DNA of 64,000 nucleotides from Nitrobacter hamburgensis X14 (GTDB lineage: Bacteria > Pseudomonadota > Alphaproteobacteria > Rhizobiales > Xanthobacteraceae), in contig NC_007964.1 in NCBI RefSeq assembly GCF_000013885.1, positions 1,288,001 through 1,352,000 of the forward strand. The letters run 5' to 3'. Shown here piece after piece: positions 47,965 to 57,809 of this stretch; positions within the stretch are counted from its first letter, which is position 1, and every line of letters begins with the position of its first letter. The position numbers and the translations under genes were made by a program. The notes beneath the pieces were generated by a model. The model had not been told where the DNA came from. It searched no databases and was given only the letters and a program-made list of their open reading frames with translations.

Positions 47965-48443
47965 CTAGCGGCTGAGAGCCCCAAGGAAACTCTCGCGCCA
48001 CGCCATAATGCTATTGCGGCCCAGTATCGCCATCATCGCCCGCCAACGCTCGCATCGTTCCTCAAGTGGCATCCCCAGCGCTGTCTGCAATGCTTCGGCG
48101 ACGGCGTCGGGGTCATACGGATTGGCGATCACGGCAGTGTCGAGTTCGTAGGCCGCACCGGCGAAGGGCGAAAGAATAAGCACGCCGGGGTCATCTGGGT
48201 CCTGTGCAGCAACATACTCCTTGGCAACCAGGTTCATTCCGTCGCGCAATGGAGTGACAAGAGCGACACGGCTGAGCCGAAAGAAGCCAGCGAGCGAGCG
48301 CTGGGTGGCGCCCAATCGAGTTCCGCGAAGCGACCGGCCACATCGCCCGCCAGCGCACCGAGCCTCTGCCGCAGCGCACGGTATTCAGGAACGTCGCTGC
48401 GCGTTGCGGTGGCGATCTGCAGTGTGAATCGGCGCCGGGTCAC
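47965..48443 (-). pseudogene. otsA: otsA remnant (trehalose-6-phosphate synthase)
   Basis: Two frames join as the C-terminal third of OtsA: LQIATATRSDVPEYRALRQR, then LSRVALVTPLRDGMNLVAKE, YVAAQDPDDPGVLILSPFAG and DTAVIANPYDPDAVAEAL, the UDP-glucose-binding end of the GT20 fold. The 5' two-thirds is missing and a frameshift lies near 48300, so no enzyme is made. Confidence 0.85.
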
Positions 48444-48495
48444 GTCGCTGGAAGCGATGAGCAGTAACGTCCTGAAGGAAATTGAGAAAGCTTCG

Positions 48496-48539
48496 TCGGA
48501 GTGGGGTCACGATAGGCGCCGGTGTTGACCCCACCCCGG
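48496..48539. repeat. Degenerate copy of the 44-base palindrome
   Basis: TCGGAGTGGGGTCACGATAG continuing into GGCGCCGGTGTTGACCCCAC, the same arms and centre as 40252-40295 with more mismatches. It marks the broken 5' edge of the otsA remnant. Confidence 0.55.
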
Positions 48540-48599
48540 CGCGGGTTATGTCAACTGCGACAAGGAATTGTGGTCGATAGTTCATGGGGCCAAGTTCGG

Positions 48600-48733
48600 C
48601 GCCGATTAACAGTAGGAGGCGCCGAACTGTGCTCTACATGCGGGCCGCTCAGAATATCTTTGAAATCGTTGACGGGAGCGCAGGGCACACCGCAGCCGTC
48701 CATCTCCTGAACCCGGGCACGCCGACGCTCCAA
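48600..48733 (-). pseudogene. CoA-transferase family III fragment
   Basis: A short minus-strand stretch reads VQEMDGCGVPCAPVNDFKDI and LSGPHVEHSS, matching the conserved (A/C)GVPC(G/A)PVNDF...DPHV region of CaiB/BaiF CoA transferases. Nothing else of the gene is readable. Confidence 0.5.
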
Positions 48734-48812
48734 TGGCCTACTTTGTCACTGCTCTGCACACAGCGAGACTGGCCGACGCGTCGGCCGGTGGACCGTTCCT
48801 ACCACCAGGCGT

Positions 48813-51053
48813 TCACGTCGATCGCAGCGCGGCTTTCATTTTCTCCCGCTTGAAGGGGACCGAACGAAGTCGCACGCCGGTCGCATCGAATATGGCATTC
48901 GAGATCGACGAAGACACCACGGCGGCTGTGGGCTCGCCAGCGCCCCACGGTTTCTCCGCCGGGCGATCGATCAACTCGATCACGATCTCAGGCACTTCCT
49001 CGAACGTCAGGATCGGATAACTCGCCCAGTCGAGGCTCGTCACCATGCTGCGGTCGAAGGTGAGCTCCTCCTTGAGCGTTCGGCTCACCGTCTGGATCAC
49101 ATTGCCTTCGATCTGCGATTTGACCCCGCCGGGGTTGATGATCTGCCCACAATCATGGACAATATAGAAACGCGTGACATTGATGGCGCCGGTCAGCCGG
49201 TCAACTTCCACCTCCGCCACGGCGCCGACATAGGTCCGTACCAGTTCATATTTGACGTAGCTGCTCCCCCGACCCTTTACGATGTTGCCGCTGATGTTCT
49301 TCTGCGGCGAGGGGCGCTTCTCCCATTTGGCAAGTTTCGCCAGCCGATCGAGCACTTCGAGGCCGCGCGCATCGGCTGGGTCGGTATATTTCACGCGGAA
49401 CTCGAGCGGGTCGATATTCGCCGCCGTGGCGACTTCATCGATGAAACACTCATTAGCGAAAGTATTCTGCATGCGCCCTGGCGTCCTGATCCATGACGGA
49501 CGAAACGGCGTCGTCTCCAGCCGGTGGCAGACGGTTTTGATGTTGGGGAATCGGTAACCGATCGCCGAGTCGTTGGTGATGCCGCCTGGTGAAAGCTTGT
49601 TATCAACGGGCAGATTGGCAAGCGATGCCGCAACGAGATCGACATTGCCGGCGGCGCCTTGCGGAATGAAGAACTCGGATTCCCAGGCAGTGACGTTGCC
49701 CGACGCATCGATATTCGCGCGCAGATCAATCAGGGTCGGCGGGCCTTTCGGGTCCCAGCCATGCTCGTCTGCGCGCGACCATTGCACACGCACCGGCTTG
49801 CCCACTGCTTTTGCGAGCAGAGCGGAATCGGCCGCGGCATCCTCATGGCCGTTGCGACCATAGCAACCCGAGCCGTCAATATAGACACAACGCACATCGT
49901 CGAGCGACATTGAGAACATCTGGGCAAGCTGTTTGCGCAGGTTGTGGGTTGCTTGCGAGGCTGACCAGGAAATCAGCTTGCCGTCTTGAAATTCAGAAAT
50001 CGCGCAGGACGGGCCGATCGAGCCGTGAGTGTGGATTGCGAAGTCGTAGGTGGCGGCAACTTTCTTGCCATCAGCCGCCATGGCCTGGGCAGAGTTGCCG
50101 ATATCGCCGGTGACATCGTCCTTGACGATCTTGGTCTTGCGGACGTGCTCCCAGAGCTTATTCTGCTCGGGCAGGGTTTCGGACTTCGACCATGTCAGCT
50201 TGATGTCTCGGACGGCGCGCACCGCCGACCATTCATTTTCGGCGACGATGCCGAGGAAGTTGCCGTCGCGCACGATCTTGACGATGCCGGGAATGTCCTT
50301 GATCGAGGCTTCGTCGACATTCTCAAGCCGGGCACCGAGCGCTGTCGGGCGCACGACGCGCCCGTGCAACATGCCTGGAACCCGGAAGTCCTGCATGTAA
50401 GTGAACGCGCCCGTCACCTTGCCGGGAATGTCCAGCCGCGCCACCGGCTTGCCGACGATCTTGTAGTCCGCGGGGTCTTTCGGCGAAGCGGCAGGGTCGA
50501 GCTTCAGTGTGAACTGCCTGCCGCCGATCAATTCGGCATAGGTTACCGTGGTGCCGCCGGATTTCCGTCTGATGACGCCGTTCTCAACGATGAGTTCGTC
50601 TTTCGAGGCTCCCAAACGCGTGGCAGCTTCGTCGAGCAGGACGCTGCGGGCAGTGGCGGCCGCCTGGCGAATTTGCATCCCGCCGTTCTGAATCGACTGG
50701 CTGCCATAGGTCGGGCCCTGATCGGGCGTGAGTGCCGTGTCACCCTGGATGACGTTGACGTTGTCCATCGAGACGTCGAGTTCGTCCGCAACGATCTGCG
50801 TGAAGCCGGTGCGGACGCCAGTGCCGAGTTCGACCTTTCCGGCATAGACCGACACCAACCCTTTGTCGTCAATGGCAAGGAATGTGTCGATCTGATCGAG
50901 CGCCACGCTCTTCGGCGCTGGCAGATCCGGCACGGCCACCGGCAGCCCTTCCGCGGCTGCGCGGCTGCGCGCCCCGGTGAATGAAAAGGCGACGACAAGC
51001 GCACCCGCGCCTTTGAGGAGATCGCGGCGTGAGGATGTGAACGGGACAGTCAT
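48813..51053 (-). CDS. Molybdopterin-binding subunit of an isoquinoline-1-oxidoreductase-type hydroxylase
   Basis: 746-residue large subunit of the xanthine-oxidase family, IorB/aldehyde-dehydrogenase group. A twin-arginine signal (SSRRDLLKGAGALVVAFSF) sends the folded enzyme to the periplasm. Family landmarks: GKVELGTGVRTGFTQIVADE, QGDTALTPDQGPTYGSQSIQ, the Mo-site region GRNGHEDAAADSALLAKAVG and RTPGRMQNTFANECFIDEVA, and near the C-terminus KPWGAGEPTAAV with the catalytic Glu expected there. Third gene of an operon with the 2Fe-2S subunit and a c-type cytochrome that takes the electrons. The substrate, an aldehyde or N-heterocycle, cannot be read from sequence. Confidence 0.9.
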   Translation of the reverse strand: MTVPFTSSRRDLLKGAGALVVAFSFTGARSRAAAEGLPVAVPDLPAPKSVALDQIDTFLAIDDKGLVSVYAGKVELGTGVRTGFTQIVADELDVSMDNVNVIQGDTALTPDQGPTYGSQSIQNGGMQIRQAAATARSVLLDEAATRLGASKDELIVENGVIRRKSGGTTVTYAELIGGRQFTLKLDPAASPKDPADYKIVGKPVARLDIPGKVTGAFTYMQDFRVPGMLHGRVVRPTALGARLENVDEASIKDIPGIVKIVRDGNFLGIVAENEWSAVRAVRDIKLTWSKSETLPEQNKLWEHVRKTKIVKDDVTGDIGNSAQAMAADGKKVAATYDFAIHTHGSIGPSCAISEFQDGKLISWSASQATHNLRKQLAQMFSMSLDDVRCVYIDGSGCYGRNGHEDAAADSALLAKAVGKPVRVQWSRADEHGWDPKGPPTLIDLRANIDASGNVTAWESEFFIPQGAAGNVDLVAASLANLPVDNKLSPGGITNDSAIGYRFPNIKTVCHRLETTPFRPSWIRTPGRMQNTFANECFIDEVATAANIDPLEFRVKYTDPADARGLEVLDRLAKLAKWEKRPSPQKNISGNIVKGRGSSYVKYELVRTYVGAVAEVEVDRLTGAINVTRFYIVHDCGQIINPGGVKSQIEGNVIQTVSRTLKEELTFDRSMVTSLDWASYPILTFEEVPEIVIELIDRPAEKPWGAGEPTAAVVSSSISNAIFDATGVRLRSVPFKREKMKAALRST

Positions 51054-51065
51054 CGCGGTTTCTCC

Positions 51066-51518
51066 CTACGCGGCCGCGCGCTTGACGGCACGCATGATGG
51101 CGGCATGGGTGCCGCAGCGGCAAAGATTTGGCTGCATATGCTGGCGGATCTCCGCATCGGTCGGATGCGGATTGACGCGCAACAGCGCTTCGGCTCGCAT
51201 GACCATGCCGGAAATACAGTAGCCGCACTGGGCGGCCTGCTCATCGATGAAAGCTTGCTGGAGCTTATTCGGCTTGCCGTTTTCGAGCAGGCCCTCGGTG
51301 GTCGTAATCTTGCGGCTGCCGATCGCGGCGATCGGCAGCAGACACGAAAACATTGCCCGCCCGTCGACATGAACGGTGCAGGCGCCGCATTGCCCCAGGC
51401 CGCAGCCGAATTTCGGGCCATGCAGCGCGAGATCATTGCGCAGGACATAGAGAAGCGGCGTCGACGGGTCGGCATCGATGTCATGCGACTTACCATTGAC
51501 GTTGAGGGCGATCGTCAT
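51066..51518 (-). CDS. 2Fe-2S subunit of the molybdenum hydroxylase
   Basis: 150 residues. N-terminal plant-type ferredoxin domain with CGLGQCGACTVHVDG and a following Cys (MFSCLLP), then the [2Fe-2S]-binding helical domain with CGYCISGMV and CRCGTH. Passes electrons from the Mo site to the cytochrome. ATG 51518 overlaps the cytochrome stop by ATGA, so they are coupled; the Mo subunit starts 12 bases after its stop. No signal peptide: it should be exported with the Tat-tagged partner. Confidence 0.92.
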   Translation of the reverse strand: MTIALNVNGKSHDIDADPSTPLLYVLRNDLALHGPKFGCGLGQCGACTVHVDGRAMFSCLLPIAAIGSRKITTTEGLLENGKPNKLQQAFIDEQAAQCGYCISGMVMRAEALLRVNPHPTDAEIRQHMQPNLCRCGTHAAIMRAVKRAAA

Positions 51519-52777
51519 TGCGCAACTCCCTGTCTTGCTTTGGTGATCTCGTCTTGAATGCCGACCCAAGGCGGTTGGTTGGTGTGACGCGCCCGCGCAT
51601 AATCGACGACCGCGGCAATCTGCTGGTCGCTCAGCATGCCGTCAAACGCTGGCATGTAAGGCCCCCCGGCACCGCGATAAGCCTGGATGCCGCTCAGGAC
51701 GACACGAACGGTGTTCGTGGGTGCCGCCCGTCGTAATGAGGAACTCCGCGAGAGCGGCAGCGCCTTCGATGGGCCCACATCATTTGCTTCACGATGGCAC
51801 TGGGCGCAGGAGCCGTTGTAGAGCGCGACTGTCTCGGCTGACGCGGTCGGAATCCGGTTCTCGCGTGCCGGTGCTGTCACGCTTTCGGATTGGGATGAGA
51901 AACTCGCGATGTAGATCGCGATCGCGCGCACGTCCGCCGCCGATGCGTGTTTGAGGTTATTGACGACATCTGCCATCGGGCCGGCGGCCGCCCCATGCGA
52001 CGGATGCCAACCGGTGGCGAGATATTCGGTTAGTTGATTGGCGGTCCATTTGGGCGCGGCCGCTGCGTCCAGCGCCGGCGCATCCCATCCCTCGGCCGAG
52101 CCGCCGGCAAAAACGCTATCCTTCTTCTCCGCGCCCAGATCGTTGCGCGGTGTATGGCAAGCGCCACAGTGCCCGAGACCGTCCGCTAGATATTGTCCGC
52201 GATTCCACTCGGCGCTCTTACTGGCATCCGGTTGAAGAGGGCCCCGATCGAGAAACAGGACCTTCCAACCGGCAACGAGGGGACGAAAGTTGAGCGGAAA
52301 GACCAGGTCGTCAGAGGGGGCGACGTTGCGAATCGCCGGTTGGCTCATTAGGAACGCATAAACCGCCCGAATATCGTCATCCGTCGCCCGCGTGAAATGA
52401 TCGTAGGGGAAAGCCGGATAAAGATGCCGGCCTTCCCGGTCGACCCCCTCGCGCATCGAGCGCTGAAATGCCGCCTCCGACCACGTGCCGATGCCGGTTT
52501 CGGCATCAGGCGTGATGTTTGTCGAAAAGATAGTCCCAAACGGAGTGGGGAGAGGCAGGCCTCCTGCCAACGGCTTACCAGCATCGGCCGTGTGGCAGGT
52601 GCCGCAGCCGCCGATCGCAGCCAGATCCGCGCCACGGCTGATGATCTGGTGGTCATTGATCGCTGCTCCACCAGCGGAAATCGGAGCGATTGCGGAACGC
52701 CAAGTCCAGGCGATCCCGCCGAGAGCTATGAAGACGAGTGCAATGACGGCTCCGATGACAATCGAGCGTAAACGCAT
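51515..52777 (-). CDS. Membrane-anchored tri-haem cytochrome c
   Basis: About 420 residues from ATG 52777. An N-terminal helix (SIVIGAVIALVFIALGGIAW) anchors it, and three CxxCH haem sites follow: CGTCH, CGACH and CAQCH, each in a class I cytochrome domain with a Met ligand region (for example YMPAFDGMLSDQQIAAVVDY). This is the arrangement of alcohol- and aldehyde-dehydrogenase cytochrome subunits. First gene of the hydroxylase operon; it should carry electrons to the respiratory chain. Confidence 0.92.
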   Translation of the reverse strand: MRLRSIVIGAVIALVFIALGGIAWTWRSAIAPISAGGAAINDHQIISRGADLAAIGGCGTCHTADAGKPLAGGLPLPTPFGTIFSTNITPDAETGIGTWSEAAFQRSMREGVDREGRHLYPAFPYDHFTRATDDDIRAVYAFLMSQPAIRNVAPSDDLVFPLNFRPLVAGWKVLFLDRGPLQPDASKSAEWNRGQYLADGLGHCGACHTPRNDLGAEKKDSVFAGGSAEGWDAPALDAAAAPKWTANQLTEYLATGWHPSHGAAAGPMADVVNNLKHASAADVRAIAIYIASFSSQSESVTAPARENRIPTASAETVALYNGSCAQCHREANDVGPSKALPLSRSSSLRRAAPTNTVRVVLSGIQAYRGAGGPYMPAFDGMLSDQQIAAVVDYARARHTNQPPWVGIQDEITKARQGVAQ

Positions 52778-52954
52778 GTGAGCGGCACTCCATTGCACAT
52801 CCGAGCAATTCTCTTAACACGCTTTCAATAAATGAGATAGTTTCGGTCCAGTCACGATCGGCATTGCACCGCGTTCCGCCCATTACACCGCCGAGCCACA
52901 ACGGCTCAGATGACAAGGACTCTAACTCTCGGCTGGATCAAACTTCGCTTTCCG

Positions 52955-54436
52955 TCATAGCCGTCCAAGTCTTCGCATCAGCTGATCATATGGCGTGAGG
53001 CCGCTGATTCTTCCTAATGCCTCCAGCCCTTCTTTAGTCCAACCGTAACTCGATTGATTCAGCCCGAGCCAAGCGAGCGCAAACACGGTCGAATCGACCT
53101 GATCATCATGTCTGGAGTTTGGAAAGGAAATCAGCTCGAGGATGTAAGCATTGAGCCAGGACGCTTCTTTTGGCAAGAGAACGAAGCCGCCTTCGATCTT
53201 CGCTGTCTGCGCTCGCAATCGCATGATTTTATCGCCGTCAATGGCCGGAGCTGCTTGAACCTTAGAAAGTCCTTCTGATCGTAACTCCTGGATCAACGAT
53301 GTCCCCGAGGCTTTGTCTTCAATGAGTACGATACTCGGCGAATGCAGCGATATCTGATTTTTGACTGCTCGTTTAAGGCTCGGAAAGTCGAGTTTTCGGC
53401 GAGACACGTCGAGCAGATACAGGCGGCGATCTTTTAGGCCCCAGGTCGTACAGACGCTATAGTTGGCAAGCTCGGTATCCTTGTTTGCGGTGTCCCAACT
53501 TTGAACCACCTGCTCGAATTTCTGCGGCCTTTCAGGCGGTTCATAAAATTTAAGCCATTCGCGCTTGACGATATTTCCAGACGGCGGCTCTGGATTCTGT
53601 TGAAATTGTGCGGCGAAGTTATACTCGGTCATTCCGCGACGTAGCAGTTCTAGTTTGTCCCGTGACACGAGATCGGGTTGCAGCGTGTCGCCATCGTTTC
53701 GGAGAAAGCGCCGGACACCATACGGTGTACGAAATTCGTAAATTTCATCACGTTCTGCAATGGCAGGAATTGAGAGAACGTCCCAGGTTTCATGCGCCGT
53801 GACATGGCCAACCAGGTCATCAACATGCAGGCGCTGCATGACAATAATGATCGCTCCGTCCTCCTGACTATTAAGGCGGCTACGAAGCGTGTTGTCGTAC
53901 CACTCGTTTACAGAACCTCGCCGATTATCCGACAGCGCATCATCGGCCTTGAGGGGGTCATCGATAATGATGATGTCAGCGCCGCGACCTGTTATGCCGC
54001 CGCCGATCGACGCGGATAGTCGATACCCGCCAACCGTTGTTTCGTACTCGGCAATCGCCTCGCTCGAAGGTCTGGTGTCAAACAGAGCCTGATAAAATGA
54101 ACTTCGCATCAACTCTCTTGAATCCCGGGCAAGTTTGTCCGAGAAGTCTTGCGCATACGTGACGATCAAAATCCTCTTAGACGGATCATGCCCCAACAGC
54201 CACGCTGAAAAGGCAATGGATGTTGCATGGGATTTAAGGTGGCGTGGCGGGATATTGATGATAAGACGCTTGCACGCGCCCCGTCTGACGTCTTCTAGCT
54301 TTGCCGCCATCACTTCGATATGCCAGTTTGATAGAAATCTGGTCGAAGAGTTTAATTGCAAAAACGATCGGTGGATAAAGGCACAAAGGTCGTGGCGCAG
54401 GAGTTCTGCGTACATTTTGTCGGGCGAGGGTGCCAT
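52955..54436 (-). CDS. terL: Phage terminase large subunit
   Basis: 493-residue DNA-packaging motor. ATPase part with the Walker A-like IINIPPRHLKSHATSI and Walker B IIIIDDPLKADDA, and a C-terminal RNaseH-like nuclease with VQSWDTANKD (first Asp), SIVLIEDKASGT and SRHDDQVDSTVFAL as acidic sites. Complete. It follows a DUF5681 gene by one base and a ParB-methyltransferase, a small prophage-derived module; no portal or capsid gene is in the window, so this is a remnant or a satellite-like fragment. Confidence 0.92.
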   Translation of the reverse strand: MAPSPDKMYAELLRHDLCAFIHRSFLQLNSSTRFLSNWHIEVMAAKLEDVRRGACKRLIINIPPRHLKSHATSIAFSAWLLGHDPSKRILIVTYAQDFSDKLARDSRELMRSSFYQALFDTRPSSEAIAEYETTVGGYRLSASIGGGITGRGADIIIIDDPLKADDALSDNRRGSVNEWYDNTLRSRLNSQEDGAIIIVMQRLHVDDLVGHVTAHETWDVLSIPAIAERDEIYEFRTPYGVRRFLRNDGDTLQPDLVSRDKLELLRRGMTEYNFAAQFQQNPEPPSGNIVKREWLKFYEPPERPQKFEQVVQSWDTANKDTELANYSVCTTWGLKDRRLYLLDVSRRKLDFPSLKRAVKNQISLHSPSIVLIEDKASGTSLIQELRSEGLSKVQAAPAIDGDKIMRLRAQTAKIEGGFVLLPKEASWLNAYILELISFPNSRHDDQVDSTVFALAWLGLNQSSYGWTKEGLEALGRISGLTPYDQLMRRLGRL

Positions 54437-54437
54437 T

Positions 54438-54884
54438 TTATTCTGCGGCCCCCTCTGTGCGGCATTGCTTCATTCGCTCATAGATCGCGCGCAAAACTTG
54501 GAGGTCTGGCTCGCCTAGCGGGAATTGTGCAGGCCTGGAAGCAGAGGCCCGCATTTCCATCTCGTCGACTAATTCGACGAATTTTCCCATGGCTTTCTGG
54601 TCGCCAGTGGCTCCTTTGGTTGCGAGCTGCATCACCGTGGCTTGCAACTTAGATATCTTGCGTGATTTTCCATTTATCGTCACCGTAACTTGGTCGGCGG
54701 CGGCTTCCATGACGATGGTTTTAAGATTCTTCGACCCCGGCGGTCGTCCCTTCTCGTTGCCGCTGGTGCCTTTCTTAAATTGGTATTCCTTGGGCGGATT
54801 ACGGCCAGGCTTTGGAGCGGCTGAGTTTTCTTGCTTTTTCCTGATTATCTTTTTCCTTGTTTTTGCCAACTCGCTTCCCTCCAT
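54438..54884 (-). CDS. DUF5681 protein, terminase-associated
   Basis: 148 residues. A basic N-terminus (AKTRKKIIRKKQEN) is followed by the domain signature YQFKKGTSGNEKGRPPGSKN, then a helical region (LQATVMQLATKGATGDQKAM). Its constant place beside terminase genes suggests a small-terminase-like DNA-binding role. The stop lies one base before the terminase start, and it overlaps the methyltransferase 3' end by 86 bases. Confidence 0.85.
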   Translation of the reverse strand: MEGSELAKTRKKIIRKKQENSAAPKPGRNPPKEYQFKKGTSGNEKGRPPGSKNLKTIVMEAAADQVTVTINGKSRKISKLQATVMQLATKGATGDQKAMGKFVELVDEMEMRASASRPAQFPLGEPDLQVLRAIYERMKQCRTEGAAE

Positions 54885-56215
54885 GGCTAAACCGTTCAGC
54901 GCTCACTTGTTGGAAATCAAGCTTGGAGGCGGCATGAATCGCCTCGATGCCGTAGACTTGCTTGAATCTGCGAATAATGACATCCGCGTAGTGGGGATCG
55001 ATTTCAATTCCGTAGCCCCGCCGACCCGTTTTTTCTGACGCGATCAGCGTCGTGCCGCTACCCGCGAAGACATCGAGGACAATTCCCCCCCCGCTTGGAG
55101 CAGTCCAGAATCGCATCGGCCACCAGCGCGAGCGGCTTGACGGTCGGATGCATGGCGAGCTCTTCATCACGGTTATTGCCGAAGACATTTACACCGCCAT
55201 ATTTCCAAACGTTTGTGCGAGTGCGGCCAAAACGTCCGAGCTCTACATTGTTGATGTGAGGCGCGGTGCCGTTCTTCATTACAAACACCAGTTCATGTTG
55301 CGATCGATAGAGACTTCCCATTCCGGCATTGGTCTTGGTCCAGACGCAAAGGTTCTTGAGCTCGCTATATGGCTTCGCTGCAGCTTCCATAACCTCATAG
55401 ATGTGTCTCCAATCCATACAGATGAAATGAATGGAACCGTTGGTGCTGGAGCGGACGAGATGTTCAAACGTCGCCTGGAGAAATCTGGTAAATTCGGGCC
55501 GGGTCATTTCGCCAGAGGCCATGGCAAATTCGCGGTGTTTTATTCGACCCAGACCGGAAACGTGGCCAGCAATGGCCACGTTGTAGGGAGGGTCTGTGAA
55601 GACCATTTGCGCCTTTTTTGATCCCAGAAGCGCGGCGTAACTGGTCCGAGATAGGGCATCACCGCAAAGCAGGACGTGATCGCCGAGTAGCCAACGATCG
55701 CCGAGCCGCGTAACGGCGGGCGCGGCGCGATCGATATCGGGTAATTTATCGACCTCATCGTCAGCCTCTGTCAGTTCGCTAACGAGAATGTCGATTTCCG
55801 CGGTCTCGAAACCTGTGACCGTGACATCAAAATTCAAGTCGACAGATATCTCCTGGAGTTCTAGCGCCAGAAGTTTGTGGTCCCAGCCAGCATTTTCAGC
55901 CAGCCGGTTGTCGGCAATGACGTATGCGCGAATTTGGCTGGGGGACAGGTGATCAACACGCACGGTTGGAATATCGCCCATGCCGAGGAGTTTCGCGGCT
56001 TCGACCCTGCCGTGTCCTGCAAGGATCTTGTTTGCACCGTCGATGAGAACGGGATTGACGAAACCGAACTCCTTTATGCTAGCAGCGATCTGCTTGATCT
56101 GCTTTGCCGTGTGAGTGCGGGGGTTTTTTGGCCGCGGTTCGAGGGCGGCGGGAGCCTTGTATAAAATTCTCAGGGCTGCCAACGGCGGACCTCCAATACG
56201 CGGCAGCGACGTCAT
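54799..56215 (-). pseudogene. ParB-type domain/DNA methyltransferase fusion, frameshifted at a G8 tract
   Basis: The N-terminal ParB/Srx domain (PRPKNPRTHTAKQIKQIAAS, LIDGANKILAGHGRVEAAKL) occupies about residues 25-115. It is followed by a beta-class amino-methyltransferase with motif IV VFTDPPYNVA, HFICMDWRHIYEV, and near the end HPTVKPLALVADAILDCSKR. The frame is then lost in eight consecutive G (minus strand, 55085-55092) and stops after NCPRCLRG. Motif I, IVLDVFAGSGTTLIASEKTG, continues in the other frame to 54799. Without it the enzyme cannot bind S-adenosylmethionine. Phage-type modification enzyme; target site unknown. Confidence 0.85.
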
Positions 56216-56750
56216 TGTGCGCCGCTTACCTGGCGATGAATCGATTGAGATCTACTGGCCCCAGGGTTTGCCGATCTTCCGCTGTTATTGGGGTCGTGCG
56301 TCCCCTGTTATTTAAAGCTCATCCCCTGTTATTTCGAAAAAAATGCCCTGATACTTTGTTTCGATATTTGCTTAAAAAGCCCAATAAATGCTGCGCTTTT
56401 GAACAGAGGCCGTCGTTCCTTGAGCCAATAGGCGTATTTTCCCCTGTATTTTCCGGAAAAGCTCTGGAGACCGGTTCGCATCCGACTGCGTCCGCCACCA
56501 TTTTACTAGCAATGTCAGAACGATACATTGCGCCGTTTCGGTTCGCTCCGTAGTCCTGCCCTTGGGTAAGCATGGGGTAAGCAGCAGCGAGCGAAAGATG
56601 ACCTCACAATGATTCTTGGACGTGCGTGACGTTTGCACCAGTGTCCTAAATTACTTTTGCTGCGCGGCTAGACCCGCTTCAGGGGCTTCATTGAAGCCTG
56701 AACTGCCTCCCAACTGGCTGGGATTTCCATCCCCTAATGGAGAGGTCCAA
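56216..56750. other. Gene-free region upstream of the 50-aa gene
   Basis: No supported gene. Contains CCCCTGTTATT twice (56302-56335 area) and related CCCTGTATTTTCCGG, a pattern I recall from degraded phage-type sequence in Bradyrhizobium. The promoter for the methyltransferase module would lie near 56220-56300 on the minus strand. Confidence 0.45.
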
Positions 56751-56903
56751 ATGTCCAAAGACACAAACAAGCGCGAGCGCGAGAAGATCGAACGGCACCT
56801 TGAAAATATTGGCCTGCGTCCGATCGATGATCGACCTTTATGCATTATTTGCCAGAACCCGATGCCTCGTCATCAAGGGCCGGTCTGCGACGCTTGCGAC
56901 TGA
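56751..56903 (+). CDS. 50-residue zinc-ribbon-like protein
   Basis: ATG 56751 follows GGAGAGG at good distance. A charged helix (NKREREKIERHLENIGLRPI) leads to CIICQNPMPRHQGPVCDACD, two CxxC pairs typical of a small zinc ribbon. It ends just before an intrinsic terminator, so it is a complete monocistronic gene. Function unknown; DNA or protein contact is likely. Confidence 0.7.
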   Translation: MSKDTNKREREKIERHLENIGLRPIDDRPLCIICQNPMPRHQGPVCDACD

Positions 56904-56908
56904 AACAG

Positions 56909-56936
56909 AAGAGGCCGTCTCACTGGGCGGCCTCTT
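56909..56936 (+). terminator. Terminator after the 50-aa gene
   Basis: AAGAGGCCG/CGGCCTCTT nine-base stem, ten-base loop, then TTCAT; six bases beyond the stop codon. Confidence 0.75.
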
Positions 56937-56954
56937 TCATTTGCGGAAGGACTA

Positions 56955-57807
56955 GGCCGGATCGACATTCAGGATTCCCAAGCGGTCTGATCGCTGATTT
57001 CATAGGGTTCCGTGATTCTGGCACGGAGCTGCACGATGGGGATCAAGCGGTATGAGCTGAGCGATCGGCAGTGGGCAACGATTGCACCGTTGCTGCCAGG
57101 CAAGGCGGGTGATCCAGGGCGGACGGGAGCGGACAATCGGCTGTTCGTGAACGGCTGTCTGTGGGTGCTGCGCTCCGGCGCGCACTGGTGTGACTTGCCG
57201 GAGCGTTATGGCAAGTGGAAGACGGTGCATCGGCGGTTCAGCCGGTGGTGCCATGCCGACGTGTGGGAACGGGTGTTCGCCACCCTGACCGCCGACCGCG
57301 ACAACCAATACCTGATGCTCGACAGCACCATCGTTCGCGCCCATCAGCAGGCGGCCACCGGAAAAGGGGGGCCAAGGATCAGGCGCTGGGGCGGTCCCGA
57401 GGTGGACTGACCACCAAGGTCCACATGCTCGCCGATGCGCTGGGCCGCCCCTTGCGTGTCATCGTGACCGCCGGGCAGGTCGGAGACATCACGCAAGCCC
57501 CCGTGCTGCTCGAAGGCCAGGCCGGGGACGCCGTGCTCGCCGACAAGGCTTACGATAGCAACGCCTTGCGGGCCCTCATCGCCGGCATGGGCGCCGAAGC
57601 CGTGATCCCGTCAAACAGGACGCGCAAAGTCGTCATCCCGCATGACGCCGACCTCTACAAACACCGCAACCGGATCGAGCGCTGCTTCAATCGTCTCAAG
57701 CACTTTCGCCGCTTCGCCACCAGATACGACAGGCGCACCGTTCATTTCACAGGCTTCATCCACCTCGCCGCAGCCATGATCTGGCTGCGCTGAATGTCGA
57801 TCCGGCC
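56955..57807 (+). mobile_element. IS5-family (IS427-type) insertion sequence
   Basis: 853 bp bounded by TA (56953-56954, 57808-57809) with inverted ends GGCCGGATCGACATTCA and TGAATGTCGATCCGGCC. Intact ends. Its right TA is also the left target duplication of the IS630 copy, so the IS630 inserted exactly at the IS5 edge. Confidence 0.93.
57036..57793 (+). CDS. IS5/IS427 transposase, two frames
   Basis: OrfA (57036-57410): GIKRYELSDRQWATIAPLLP, VNGCLWVLRSGAHWCDLPER, LMLDSTIVRAHQ. OrfB (to 57793): GGLTTKVHMLADALGRPLRV, LADKAYDSNALR and the end HRNRIERCFNRLKHFRRFAT. They meet at AAAAGGGGGGCC (about 57362-57373), the usual frameshift site of IS427 elements. Probably functional. Confidence 0.9.
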
Positions 57808-57809
57808 TA

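Noticed and set aside
49986..50984. 332-aa plus-strand frame within the molybdenum hydroxylase
   Set aside because: Antisense to a gene with all family motifs intact.
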